Below, piece after piece: positions 23,408 to 31,911 of a stretch of DNA of 64,000 nt; position 1 is the stretch's first letter, and each line of letters begins with the position of its first letter. This stretch comes from Bacteroidales bacterium UBA4293 (lineage in GTDB: Bacteria; Bacteroidota; Bacteroidia; Bacteroidales; Bacteroidaceae), in the NCBI GenBank assembly GCA_002395835.1, contig DGVD01000009.1, positions 62,654 through 126,653 of the forward strand, given 5' to 3'. The notes beneath the pieces are model-generated. The model was given only the letters and a program-made list of their open reading frames with translations, did no database searches and had not been told where the DNA came from. The position numbers and the translations under genes are program-made.

Positions 23408-24274
23408 TTATCTTCTGGGCCGGAAGGGTTCTTCTACCAGCCAGCGTTCCAGCTCGGCTTTCCACTCACGGCTGTAATGGAACCAGGGGCCTTCGCACCA
23501 TCCGTGTCCGCCAGTAGGATAGATATGCAGCACGGCTGGGATGTGGTTCTGTTGTAACGCACGGAAATACTGAATGCTTTCTTCATACGGCACAATAGGG
23601 TCGTCGGCACTGCAGGCTATAAAGGCACGTGGAGTGTCTGGCTTGATATTCTTCAGGATGGTGTACTTGTCTATCATCTCCTGCGTGGCATTCGCTCCAT
23701 GCATCTCCTGGTTCATATAGCTGTTAGGAATGGTGGAGGGATAGAGCAGAATCTGGAAGTCGGGTCTGTTTTCCGGACCGGTAAACTGGGTGGCAGCTTC
23801 ACAAGCCAGGTTGCCACCGGCAGAACAGCCCATGACACCTACTTTGTTAGGGTCCACCTTCCAGTCGTCGGTATGCTGGCGCATAATCTTGATGGCTTCC
23901 AGCACATCGCTGAGCGAGGTCTCAAAATGGCCGTTCGGCATGCGGTACTTCAGCACAGCCAGGGTCACGCCTATGTAGTTGAACCAGGGTGCCAGGCCGG
24001 TGCCTTCTTTCTCCATCTCCAGGTAAACGTATCCGCCTCCGGGGCAAGCAATGATAACGGTGCCGTTCGGTCTGAAGGCAGGGTAAACCCACAGCTCTGG
24101 CTTAGTGACATTGTTCACGCTTCTAGGGTCTGGATGGCCTTCCTCACCGGTAAGATGGTTGTCGTTTGGCGCTCCATTGGGCCAGAGGGGGATGATAACG
24201 GGGCCTCCTGGTTGTGCACAGGCCATGAGGGTAATCATGAGCATGCTGCACAGGAGGGTTAAGGTCTTCTTCAT
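23408..24274 (-). CDS. Secreted alpha/beta-hydrolase (carbohydrate esterase-like lipoprotein)
   Basis: 288 aa. The signal MKKTLTLLCSMLMITLMAC ends in a lipobox Cys. The oxyanion-hole strand is CPGGGYVYLEMEKEG (the HGGGY type of esterase, with Cys-Pro instead), the nucleophile elbow is GCSAGGNLA, the acid is likely Asp in SADDPIV and the His is in TGGHGW. This set matches the xylan/acetyl esterase group (BD-FAE/Axe-like), so deacetylation of plant polysaccharides is plausible but unproven. It lies 11 bp after a second secreted esterase gene, forming a two-gene operon with the terminator at 23362-23398. Confidence 0.85.
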   Translation of the reverse strand: MKKTLTLLCSMLMITLMACAQPGGPVIIPLWPNGAPNDNHLTGEEGHPDPRSVNNVTKPELWVYPAFRPNGTVIIACPGGGYVYLEMEKEGTGLAPWFNYIGVTLAVLKYRMPNGHFETSLSDVLEAIKIMRQHTDDWKVDPNKVGVMGCSAGGNLACEAATQFTGPENRPDFQILLYPSTIPNSYMNQEMHGANATQEMIDKYTILKNIKPDTPRAFIACSADDPIVPYEESIQYFRALQQNHIPAVLHIYPTGGHGWCEGPWFHYSREWKAELERWLVEEPFRPRR

Positions 24275-24285
24275 ATCCTTAAGTA

Positions 24286-25977
24286 TTATTCGGTGTATTG
24301 TAGTTTCTTAGTCTTCATGTCGCGTGAGAAGTGGCGGAAGAAATCCCACATGAGGCGTGCTGCCGGCTTGAAGTTCCAGTGTCCGTAGTTGTTTATCACG
24401 ATAAGGCGCATTCTGGGTTGGCCGTTCTTATACAGCTGTCCGTACTCCATGGTGATGTCCTGGCTCTTTCCGGTGTGGATTTGCTGGCGGTCCTGCAGCT
24501 TGAAGCCGAAGGTGGAGTCTACGTTGAAGTCCAGGTCGCCGGTCACTTCCATATCGTTGACGGTCTGATAGAGGCGATAGACGTTCAGGTAAGGGTTTCC
24601 CTGCCAGTTGTCCTTGTTGTAGAAGCGTATGGTGTCATCGTGTGTACCTACCACGTTGCAGTAGCCCACTTCCACATAGCCGCGTTTCTGGATGGCTTCG
24701 TTCAGGATAGGCTCCAGGCCGTAGCCGTAGTAGCCCATTCCGTTGCCGGAGAAGATGCCTCCGGAGTGTCCGCCTACTGCTGCAAAGAGGTGTGACTTGC
24801 GCACGCCCAGCATGTTGCTGGTCATGGCTCCTGCAGACAGGCCTTCGCAATAGATGCGTGACGGGTCTATCTGTGGGTATTTCTCTTTCAGCACGCTGAT
24901 GACTGCCTCAATGCCGTCCAGGCCCATGGCGATGAAGCCGTTGCTTCCCTGCCATTCCATCTCTACTACCATGAAGCCTTCTTCGGCTGCCAGCTCCACG
25001 AAGCCTGAGGTCTCGCTCTGGGTGCGTGGGTCATTGCCGTGTCCGTGCAGGATCACTACCAGTGGTACGGTGGCTGGGGCTGCGTTCTGCACCTGCTGGG
25101 GCAGGTATTCATACCAGAGGTACTTGGGAGGGTTAGGATTGCCTCCTGCGGCATTGGTGTCTACCACGGGTTGCTGTACCACATTGCGCTGTATGCCCAG
25201 CTTCTGGAAGTCGGGGTTTGATACCAGCTCAAAGTTCTTGATGCCTTCGGGGTTGTCTATGCCCCGGCTCATGTAGAAGGTGCGGTAGAGGTTGTTGTAC
25301 CGGTAGTTGGCACTCAGCACCTTGTCCCACGCGTCGGCCAGGAGTTCAGCTGCCGTGGCTTTGGCATTGGTGTTCACCACTACTTGCTGCAGAGGGTCTG
25401 CAGGAGCGGCATCGCTGGTCTTCTGGTAAGGCTTGGCTGCCTTGGCTGCGTTCTTTCCTCCTATGTAGGCTGGAACGGGCAGGGCGCATGTCTTGCCAGG
25501 TGCTCCGCCTATGGATACCAGGCCGGCAATGGCTCCGGTAAGGTCGGATGCTGCCAGGTGCTGGTTCACGAAGGTGGCTCCGCGTCCCAGGGCTACTACC
25601 TTAATATTAGTAGCTGGTCCGCCGTGGTTTATCAGGTCGTGGAAAGCCTGCACGTCGGATGCCTGCCACTGGTTTCCTGCGGGGTTCACCACGCAGATTC
25701 GGCCGCCGTTCTGGGCTGCCAGGTCTATGATTTTCAGTTCACGTGCCAAGGTCAGGGCAGTGCTCTCGTCTAGCTTCTGGTCTGGGAAGATATAGAAGGC
25801 GGGGCCGTATCCGGCACGGGACTCTATGTTTCGCTCCATGGGGAGGTTGTACTGCAGGGCAGTGGTGCCTTCCATGGCGGAGAACTCGTTCAGTGGGCCC
25901 TGAGGGCGCATCATGGGTTGTGCACAGGCTCCCAGCCAAAGGGTAGCCAGCACGGCAGTAAGGATACTTTTTTTCAT
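24286..25977 (-). CDS. Secreted esterase of the PHB-depolymerase/feruloyl esterase type
   Basis: 563 aa lipoprotein (MKKSILTAVLATLWLGAC, Cys 19). The N-terminal ~250 residues form a domain without visible catalytic motif (FYIFPDQKLDES..LTLARE; QVVVNTNAKATA) that may bind substrate or carry a degenerate hydrolase fold. The C-terminal half is an alpha/beta-hydrolase: oxyanion region VILHGHGNDPR, nucleophile elbow CEGLSAGAMTS, and a late NNYGHWNF carrying the probable catalytic His. Esterases of this type release ferulate or acetate from hemicellulose. It is the first gene of the operon with the 23408-24274 esterase. A -7 element on this strand (TAATTTTG) is at 26011-26018. Confidence 0.83.
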   Translation of the reverse strand: MKKSILTAVLATLWLGACAQPMMRPQGPLNEFSAMEGTTALQYNLPMERNIESRAGYGPAFYIFPDQKLDESTALTLARELKIIDLAAQNGGRICVVNPAGNQWQASDVQAFHDLINHGGPATNIKVVALGRGATFVNQHLAASDLTGAIAGLVSIGGAPGKTCALPVPAYIGGKNAAKAAKPYQKTSDAAPADPLQQVVVNTNAKATAAELLADAWDKVLSANYRYNNLYRTFYMSRGIDNPEGIKNFELVSNPDFQKLGIQRNVVQQPVVDTNAAGGNPNPPKYLWYEYLPQQVQNAAPATVPLVVILHGHGNDPRTQSETSGFVELAAEEGFMVVEMEWQGSNGFIAMGLDGIEAVISVLKEKYPQIDPSRIYCEGLSAGAMTSNMLGVRKSHLFAAVGGHSGGIFSGNGMGYYGYGLEPILNEAIQKRGYVEVGYCNVVGTHDDTIRFYNKDNWQGNPYLNVYRLYQTVNDMEVTGDLDFNVDSTFGFKLQDRQQIHTGKSQDITMEYGQLYKNGQPRMRLIVINNYGHWNFKPAARLMWDFFRHFSRDMKTKKLQYTE

Positions 25978-26121
25978 ATTAAAAAACCATTTAAGTTATT
26001 AACTATTTTGCAAAATTAGCTAATTTTACTGATTTATGGATAACCTTTGTCCTTGAAAAAATTACCTTTATTTCTTGACTCTTTTTTTCGGCATAAGATT
26101 TCCTGGATGGAATAATTTCTG

Positions 26122-26129
26122 TATATTTG
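26122..26129 (+). promoter_or_regulatory. Promoter -7 element of the RyR-channel operon
   Basis: TATATTTG 20 bp before the ATG at 26150, divergent from the esterase promoter at 26011-26018. No clear -33 box is seen. Confidence 0.55.
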
Positions 26130-26149
26130 CAAGAGTATAATCTTTTACT

Positions 26150-28057
26150 ATGATTCAAAAGCGCGTTTGTTTGGCCACAGGGTGGGACCTGAGGCCGGAA
26201 TTCCTGGAAATGGCTGGGATGCTGGTGGACCTGAACGTGGTGCTGGCTCACTATAACCAAAGTATTCTACTGGACAAGTGGATCTTCCGCGATGAACCTT
26301 CTGCTGAACAGCGTCTGGATGCCTGGAAGGAAAAACTGCTGGAGTGCGATGCGTGTGTCATGATGTTCTGGAAGGGCATCAGCCCTAGTACGGAACAGGA
26401 ACTGAAGTTGGCGCTGGAGTGCGCAGGGCAGGAGGGCTTCCTGAAGCGGGTCTTCGTGTTTTTTAAATCTACGGAGCAGGACGATGAACAGGTGCGCAGC
26501 TTCCTGGAACATTTCACTCAAACTTACCATAAGCATTTTAATGTGTTTACTTCGGTGGATGAACTGAAGTACCAGTGTGTGAACATCTACCTGAGCTTTG
26601 TGGAGGATGTGCTGGATAAGCATATGCTGGTGCAGCACTTCCGGGGGCGTATGTCGCTGAACGGTAACCCCATGGCGGACCTCTCCCAGGTGCCTTGCTT
26701 CGGAAAGAACCCGGTGTTCATGAAACTGGCTCAGGAGGCGCTGGACCTGAAGCGGGACATCCGTCTGCTCTCTCCAGAAACACTGGAGTATGTGGAGAAG
26801 AGCGACAGGCTGGCGGGGCTCTACACGCGGCTGGACGGTATGGTGGAGTGCATCTGGAACCTGTCCTTGCTGTACATCAGGGTGCTGATGAAGGAACCGG
26901 ACAGGATACTGGTGAAGATTCTGCAGCTCTTTAATCAGGGGCAGTTTGAGAAGGCTGATGATAGGCTGAGCCTGGAGGGGCTGGAGAACTATGCGGAGCA
27001 GATTCTGAATGGGGAGATAGACCCCCAGTATGCTAGGAGTCTGCTGGATGGCTATGAGGCGAAGCTGGAGATGGTGAAGTGTATGGAGCGCCCGGGATGG
27101 GAGGAGCAGACGTGCCAGCTCTATGAGCGGATGCAGCAGCTGGCTGGTCTGGGCTGTGAGAAGCCGAACGAGGAGGTGAGCGACTACCTGTACCGGGAGG
27201 CGAAGTTCCTGCTGACGCACACGGAAAACTATGTGCCGGCGCTGAAGAAGGCTCAGGCGTGTCTGGGCACCCGGCAAAAGCTGCTGCATGCACGGCATGT
27301 GAAGGTGGCTCAGGCGCTGAACGTGGTGGGCGTGGCTCAGGAGTGCACGGGGAACTACGACGAGGCGCGGGAGTTCTATCTGCGTTCATACGAGCTGTGT
27401 GCCATGCCGGGTTCTCAGGGGCAGCCTTGGGACATCAGCTATGCTACGGCGGTGGTGAGTGCCAACCTGGCGAATCTGATGGCTAGGGAGGATAGTCACC
27501 GGTACTACCTGCAGTATGAGCTCACGGCCCTGCAGAAGCTGGAGGAGGCGTGCGGAAAGTTCTCGCCCATGGTGGGGCATATGTATGAGAATGTGGGGCT
27601 GATGTACCTGAACCTGGGGGTGACGGACTGTGCGTACGACTATCTGAAGGAGTCCGTCAGAATACGGGAAAGGCTCTATGTGGGCATGCCTACGGGCGAC
27701 CTGGCCGGGGCGTACGATGCCTACGCTCAGGTGTGCAGCCTGAAGGGTGTGAACGACCAGGCACTGGTGTACTTCCGCAAGGCACTGGAAACCACCCGGG
27801 CCATCTACGGAGAGTATCATGTAAACACCACGCACTGCTACACAGACCTGGGTGTGGAACTGCAGCGCCAGGGGCTCTATGCGGAGGCTGAGGAGCAGTT
27901 CCTGAAGGTGGTGGAGATTCTGAACATCATTCAGGATGAGGAAGACCTGCTGGAGGCTTACCATCAGCTTTCTAAGCTGTACCAGAAGATGGGTGCCCCG
28001 GAGAAAGCCGATGAAATGAAGGAAAAAATAAAGGACCTAAAGAGTAAAATGAATTAG
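26150..28057 (+). CDS. DUF4062/TIR-like domain fused to a TPR array
   Basis: 635 aa. Residues 1-140 look like a flavodoxin-type sensor/effector domain of the TIR/DUF4062 kind: VCLATGWDLRPEF at the first strand, LLECDACVMMFWKGISPSTE at the CD..(V/I)xx..STExE position, then VFVFF and a VFTSVDELK strand. A linker of about 190 helical residues follows. From about residue 350 to the end there are tetratricopeptide-type repeats (KVAQALNVVGVAQECTGNYD, AEAEEQFLKVVEILN). Such fusions are typical of signalling or immune-type proteins, with TPRs as the sensing or scaffold part. The gene is 4 bp from the RCK/RyR channel gene. The region is clearly G+C-rich compared with neighbours. Confidence 0.72.
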   Translation: MIQKRVCLATGWDLRPEFLEMAGMLVDLNVVLAHYNQSILLDKWIFRDEPSAEQRLDAWKEKLLECDACVMMFWKGISPSTEQELKLALECAGQEGFLKRVFVFFKSTEQDDEQVRSFLEHFTQTYHKHFNVFTSVDELKYQCVNIYLSFVEDVLDKHMLVQHFRGRMSLNGNPMADLSQVPCFGKNPVFMKLAQEALDLKRDIRLLSPETLEYVEKSDRLAGLYTRLDGMVECIWNLSLLYIRVLMKEPDRILVKILQLFNQGQFEKADDRLSLEGLENYAEQILNGEIDPQYARSLLDGYEAKLEMVKCMERPGWEEQTCQLYERMQQLAGLGCEKPNEEVSDYLYREAKFLLTHTENYVPALKKAQACLGTRQKLLHARHVKVAQALNVVGVAQECTGNYDEAREFYLRSYELCAMPGSQGQPWDISYATAVVSANLANLMAREDSHRYYLQYELTALQKLEEACGKFSPMVGHMYENVGLMYLNLGVTDCAYDYLKESVRIRERLYVGMPTGDLAGAYDAYAQVCSLKGVNDQALVYFRKALETTRAIYGEYHVNTTHCYTDLGVELQRQGLYAEAEEQFLKVVEILNIIQDEEDLLEAYHQLSKLYQKMGAPEKADEMKEKIKDLKSKMN

Positions 28058-28061
28058 ACTT

Positions 28062-29858
28062 ATGCTGAAACGTAAATTTGATAATCTACTGTCCCGGGGA
28101 AAGGGCCGTCAGCTGCTGTGGCTCTTCCTGGTGTGTGTGGCCATGATTCTACTGGCGGTGTGCATCACCCGGTTCATCTTCCGCGACGGCACGCTGGTGT
28201 GGCAGGATGTGGTAGCTATCTTCCTGTCGGCTGGTGCCTTCCGTGGGGCTGGCGTGCACGATATGTTCCGCCTTCTGCTGGCCCTCACGGGTGTGTTCCT
28301 GTTCTCGGCCTTGCTGGTGAGCGTGGTGAAGAACATCTTCGATAACATATCGGAATCCGTGAAGAAGGGTACGCGCTACTACCGGCTGGAGAACCATGTG
28401 CTGATTCTGGGAAGCGGACGGCACCTGAGGCAGATGCTGCGGGAGCTGAGCCAGGCAGAGCAGAAGCACGATGTGCTGGTGATGACGGCTCAGGATGTGG
28501 AGAAGCTGCGCACCAGCGTGCTGATGGAGTTCAGCGATAAGGGGTTTACGGACCGGATTATCTTCTATGCCGGAGAGCTGGAGAACCGGCGTGTGCTGAA
28601 GGAGGCGCACCCGGAACTGGCGGAGTGCATCTATATAATAGGTGAGGACGGGGAGCAGGATCATGACTCCCGCTGTATGAGCTGCCTGGGGGTGGTGGAG
28701 AAGCTGTGCCAGGGTGCGGAGCGGAAAATTCCGTGCTACGTGCTGCTGGAGTCTTCTACCAGCCAGGACATCATCAACTACTCTCAGCCGGGGGCTCCTG
28801 CGGGCTCTCCGCTGCAGACGGAGCTGGTGAATCTGGATGAATACATGGCAGAGTGCCTGCTGCGCAAGGTGGAGAACGGGGTGCCTTTCCTCCCTACACT
28901 GAAGAAGGAGGATGAGCGGACCTTGCATCTGCTCATAGCAGGGAAAAGCTCCATGGCTCAGGCTATGGCTACCATGGCGGGGCACATCTGTCATTTCCCT
29001 GATTTCAAGGAATTCGGGAGGCGTGTTACGAAGGTTACCTTCCTTTCTTCTAAAGGGAAGTTGGAACTGGAGGATGAGTTCATGGCTAAGTTCAAGCGCA
29101 TCATGAGGCTGAACGGGCTGATGCTGGACGTGAGCTGGGAGTATATGGATCAGGACTTGGATCACGAGGAACTGCAGTACAATCTGCTGAATATGCTTTC
29201 CCAGGATGTGATCTTCCGGGTGGTGATGTGCCAGGATACGCTGGAGGAGCGACTGAAGGACCTGACCCGGCTGCCAAGGCAACTGCTGGAGCACCCGGAC
29301 TTTGCCTGTGCCGTGTATATGGACCGGGATTCCTGGTTTGTGCGTCAGGCTCAGCGCAGTGGCATGTACGGGAAAATCTTCACCTTCGGCCCTGCCGATG
29401 AGAATGCCGACCCGCTCTTCCTGCGCCGTTTCCAGCAGGCTAAACGGGTGAATCATGTGTATGCCACCCAGGGGAACATCGGCACGGGTGATATAGAGAA
29501 GGAGTGGAACGCACTGTCCTGGACGTACAAGCTGAGCAGTGTGTATTCTGCCATGGGCTATGAGCTGCGTAAGCGGTGCTTCAGCCCGGAGGATAAGGAG
29601 GGAATGTACGAGGCAGAGCACCGGCGCTGGATAGTAAGCGAGCTGCTCATGGGCTACACTCCGCTGACCCGAGAGGAGGATATGGAGCTGGAAAAGCTGC
29701 GCTCTAATCCCGATGAATTCAAGATAAAAGCGGAGGAACTGAAGCGGAAATTCCATCACCCTCTGCTGAAGTATTTCGAGCTACTTTCCCCGGAGGAGCA
29801 GGTGAAAGACCAGATTCTGATGGAGCATGTGGACTATATAATAGGTGAAAACGGCTAA
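28062..29858 (+). CDS. Two-TM channel with RCK/TrkA-N domains and C-terminal RyR domain
   Basis: 598 aa. TM1 is about residues 18-42 (LLWLFLVCVAMILLAVCITR), a re-entrant pore-like loop follows (VWQDVVAIFLSAGAFRGAG), and TM2 is about 68-92. A TrkA-N/RCK Rossmann domain starts at NHVLILGSGRHLRQML (about 105), and a second Rossmann-like unit starts at LHLLIAGKSSMAQAM. The C-terminal ~80 residues contain YEAEHRRWIVSELLMGYTPL (about 516-535), the hallmark of the RyR domain, which in prokaryotes is proposed to sense nucleotide-derived ligands. The layout recalls CASTOR/POLLUX-like ion channels. A ligand-gated ion flux controlled with the TPR protein is my inference. Confidence 0.75.
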   Translation: MLKRKFDNLLSRGKGRQLLWLFLVCVAMILLAVCITRFIFRDGTLVWQDVVAIFLSAGAFRGAGVHDMFRLLLALTGVFLFSALLVSVVKNIFDNISESVKKGTRYYRLENHVLILGSGRHLRQMLRELSQAEQKHDVLVMTAQDVEKLRTSVLMEFSDKGFTDRIIFYAGELENRRVLKEAHPELAECIYIIGEDGEQDHDSRCMSCLGVVEKLCQGAERKIPCYVLLESSTSQDIINYSQPGAPAGSPLQTELVNLDEYMAECLLRKVENGVPFLPTLKKEDERTLHLLIAGKSSMAQAMATMAGHICHFPDFKEFGRRVTKVTFLSSKGKLELEDEFMAKFKRIMRLNGLMLDVSWEYMDQDLDHEELQYNLLNMLSQDVIFRVVMCQDTLEERLKDLTRLPRQLLEHPDFACAVYMDRDSWFVRQAQRSGMYGKIFTFGPADENADPLFLRRFQQAKRVNHVYATQGNIGTGDIEKEWNALSWTYKLSSVYSAMGYELRKRCFSPEDKEGMYEAEHRRWIVSELLMGYTPLTREEDMELEKLRSNPDEFKIKAEELKRKFHHPLLKYFELLSPEEQVKDQILMEHVDYIIGENG

Positions 29859-29872
29859 CTATTCTGGGAGTC

Positions 29873-30163
29873 ATGCCTACAGAGAAGCGTGAGGAGCGTG
29901 AGGCCCTGATGCTGTGCGGTATGAACCCGGTGAATGCAGAGAAATTCTGGCATGAGCTGCTGGCTTGCTACCTGGGTACACGCGATGAGATTAAGATTAA
30001 GGAGCTGAACAATAGGGCGCTGGCTTACATGCTGCTGCGCTTGGCTCTGATGCCAGCCCTGAAGACGGAGTTTGTGGAGAAGTACTTGCAGCAGATTCTT
30101 ATCTTTGTGCGTGTGCTGTTCTTCCCCAATGCAGAAGGGCTCATCGGACTGGTGAAAGAATAA
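29873..30163 (+). CDS. Small third protein of the RyR-channel operon, 96 aa
   Basis: A soluble, helical-looking protein with no recognised family; MNPVNAEKFWHELLACYLG and YMLLRLALMPALKTEFVEKY suggest amphipathic helices. It starts 14 bp after the channel gene, has the same high G+C and codon style, and is followed by a strong terminator, so it belongs to the operon. It could be an adaptor or regulator of the two large proteins; nothing in the sequence decides this. Confidence 0.65.
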   Translation: MPTEKREEREALMLCGMNPVNAEKFWHELLACYLGTRDEIKIKELNNRALAYMLLRLALMPALKTEFVEKYLQQILIFVRVLFFPNAEGLIGLVKE

Positions 30164-30182
30164 GCTTATTAGTAAAATACGT

Positions 30183-30219
30183 AAGAGCCGGACTTCATCA
30201 CGAGGTCCGGCTCTTTCAT
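30183..30219 (+). terminator. Terminator of the RyR-channel operon
   Basis: AAGAGCCGGAC (30183-30193) pairs with GTCCGGCTCTT (30205-30215), followed by TC and a T-rich stretch. Confidence 0.85.
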
Positions 30220-30736
30220 AGTTTTAGTTTAGATTAAGGTTAAAGTTGGGCGGGAATCTCTCCCAGCGCGGTAAATATTTTCAAAATTTGTGCGTAAATT
30301 TAATGCTTTTTTAGGACTTGCGGAAAGGATTTTCAGTGGAAAATGATAGTAAATTAGGATATATTAAACCTTTTTATGGTTTTGTTAAATATTATAAATT
30401 TAAGGGGATTTTGTCGATAAAATCGACGGTTTCGTCGATTTTTTACGATTTTGGAAGTTCGGGGGTGGAAAACGGCTTGGAAGTTATTGATTTTCAATTT
30501 AAATTTGCAGAAGTATTAAGGTTAAATGTAATTTCTCCGGGTCTGAAGGAGAAATTTATGTATATTTTTTATCTCCGTTATGCTACTGAGAAGTAGTTGA
30601 AAGAATTTCATGTAAGAGAATGGGGGAGGAATGAGTTGAGGTTTAGGCTTGTTCCTCCTTTTTTTGGCCCTTATTTAGTTAAAATGTAAAATATTTGGAA
30701 AAAATTAGTTTCAAGTGAAATTTTCTTGCAAAAAAC
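30220..30736. other. Noncoding stretch with one terminator-like hairpin
   Basis: Only short TTG-started reading frames are present, crossing a hairpin AAAATCGAC-GGTTTC-GTCGATTTT (30419-30442) followed by T's, so I do not call a gene. The hairpin could end a small transcript beginning further left. Nothing else is recognised. Confidence 0.5.
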
Positions 30737-31079
30737 TTTGGAATTTATGCACAAACTTTTTATATTTGTGCAGAAAAGAAATTATCTACAAAGGTTAACG
30801 GATTTAGAAAGAGGCAAAATCCGAGTGTTCACATCTACACAAACTAGAGAGTTAGGGGAAAATGCTTGGCATTTCTCAGAGGATACAGAACCAGAGGTAA
30901 ATAAAGGGGTTTAACCTCCAGGCTGGTGAATGATGCTGATAGAGAAATAAGTAAGTATAAATGCTGGAAGGCATAGGAAAAAGGGGAATGACTCATTTCC
31001 CGATTAACTCTTTAGGTGAATTATAATAGGTTTGGGGAGGAGCTTGTAGTAAAGGGCTACAATGTCTCCTCCCTTTTTT
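30737..31079 (+). ncRNA. Candidate 300-nt noncoding transcript
   Basis: A well-spaced promoter (TTTG 30737-30740, TATATTTG 30761-30768, 20 bp apart) predicts a start near 30775. A strong terminator, GGGGAGGAG..CTCCTCCC then T7 (31036-31079, with inner stem TTGTAG/CTACAA), ends it. In between are local stems such as GAGGTAAA/TTTAACCTC (30893-30918) and GGGGAATGA/TCATTTCCC (30983-31002), and no ATG-started frame of any length. It lacks the conserved cores of RNase P RNA, tmRNA and SRP RNA that I know. The feature includes the promoter. Confidence 0.5.
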
Positions 31080-31161
31080 TGTGCATTTTCACGGCTTTTT
31101 TTATGGGTGGTGTGAAACTTTTTATTATTTTTGTGAAAAATATGCTTTAACCTTTATCTGT

Positions 31162-31512
31162 ATGACACGGAAGACTCTTTATTCCATTTGTTCCCCGCTT
31201 TATCTGTATTCTTTCATGGTGGGTGCCCTTCTGGTGTATTTTGCTCCGGATGCCTGGTATACGTATTTGGTGCTGTGTGTGGCTGTGGTGGCTGCACTGG
31301 TGGCTTATATAGTGGACAACAACAAGCGGAAGCATGTTACGCAGTGGCTCATCTTCCTGTTTATTCTGGCAGTGGGGCTGGTGATTATGCATTTCCAGCT
31401 GGGGCTGGGTATTTCCGTGCTTATTCTGGCACTGTTCACGTTTTGGGTGTACACCACCATTAAAGACTTGGAGCGCAGGAACCAACGGGAGGAAAAGAAA
31501 AAGAAGAAATAA
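31162..31512 (+). CDS. Small multi-TM membrane protein, 116 aa
   Basis: Four hydrophobic segments fill the protein (around YSFMVGALLVYFA, YLVLCVAVVAALVAYIV, LIFLFILAVGLVIMHFQ and GISVLILALFTFWVYTT). A highly basic tail (RRNQREEKKKKK) follows, which should face the cytoplasm. No family is recognised. The ATG at 31162 is chosen because a -7 element (TATTTTTG, 31126-31133) lies upstream and the earlier in-frame GTG at 31081 would be before the transcript start. It is followed at 17 bp by a YccF-like gene, probably the same operon. Confidence 0.7.
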   Translation: MTRKTLYSICSPLYLYSFMVGALLVYFAPDAWYTYLVLCVAVVAALVAYIVDNNKRKHVTQWLIFLFILAVGLVIMHFQLGLGISVLILALFTFWVYTTIKDLERRNQREEKKKKK

Positions 31513-31529
31513 TTTACTAGTATACAGTT

Positions 31530-31907
31530 ATGAAAGTTTTAGGAAACATTATCTGGCTGATATTCGGTGGTTTGGAATGTGCCCTGGGCTATTTCTCTGC
31601 CAGCGTGGCACTGATGGTAACCATAGTGGGTATTCCTTTCGGTATAGAAACTTTAAAGCTGGGTTTGCTCAGTCTGTGGCCTTTCGGGGCTAAGATCACG
31701 CCTACGGGCAAGCCTCAGGGGTGCATCCGTATTCCGTTGAACATCATCTGGTTCATCTTCGGTGGGTTCTTCACTTGGATTATGCATATCTTCTTCGGTG
31801 TGCTGCTGTGCATCACCATCGTGGGTATTCCATGGGGAAAACAGCATTTCAAGTTGGCTGGCCTGGCGCTGCATCCTTTCGGACACAAGGTGGATATCAA
31901 TTTCTGA
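31530..31907 (+). CDS. YccF domain inner membrane protein
   Basis: 125 aa with the internal repeat of the YccF/DUF307 family: LGNIIWLIFGGLECALGY in the first half and LNIIWFIFGGFFTWIMH in the second, each followed by VTIVGIPFG or ITIVGIPWG and a PFG motif. Four TM segments are expected. The function of YccF is not established. It sits 17 bp after the small membrane protein and 4 bp before the next one, so all three are likely co-transcribed. Confidence 0.9.
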   Translation: MKVLGNIIWLIFGGLECALGYFSASVALMVTIVGIPFGIETLKLGLLSLWPFGAKITPTGKPQGCIRIPLNIIWFIFGGFFTWIMHIFFGVLLCITIVGIPWGKQHFKLAGLALHPFGHKVDINF

Positions 31908-31911
31908 TTGC

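Noticed and set aside
26267..29759. Long minus-strand open frames of 343 and 536 codons opposite the TPR and RCK/RyR genes
   Set aside because: High G+C and codon bias of the real genes keep the opposite frame open; the predicted proteins are low-complexity His/Leu/Gln sequences without domains.
30318..30914. Two short ORFs (92 and 62 codons) in the 30.2-31.1 kb gap
   Set aside because: Both begin at TTG, cross a terminator-like hairpin or start ahead of the predicted transcription start, and encode no recognisable protein.
30775..31079. Assignment of the 300-nt transcript to RNase P RNA, tmRNA or SRP RNA
   Set aside because: The conserved cores of these RNAs are not visible, so it is left unassigned.
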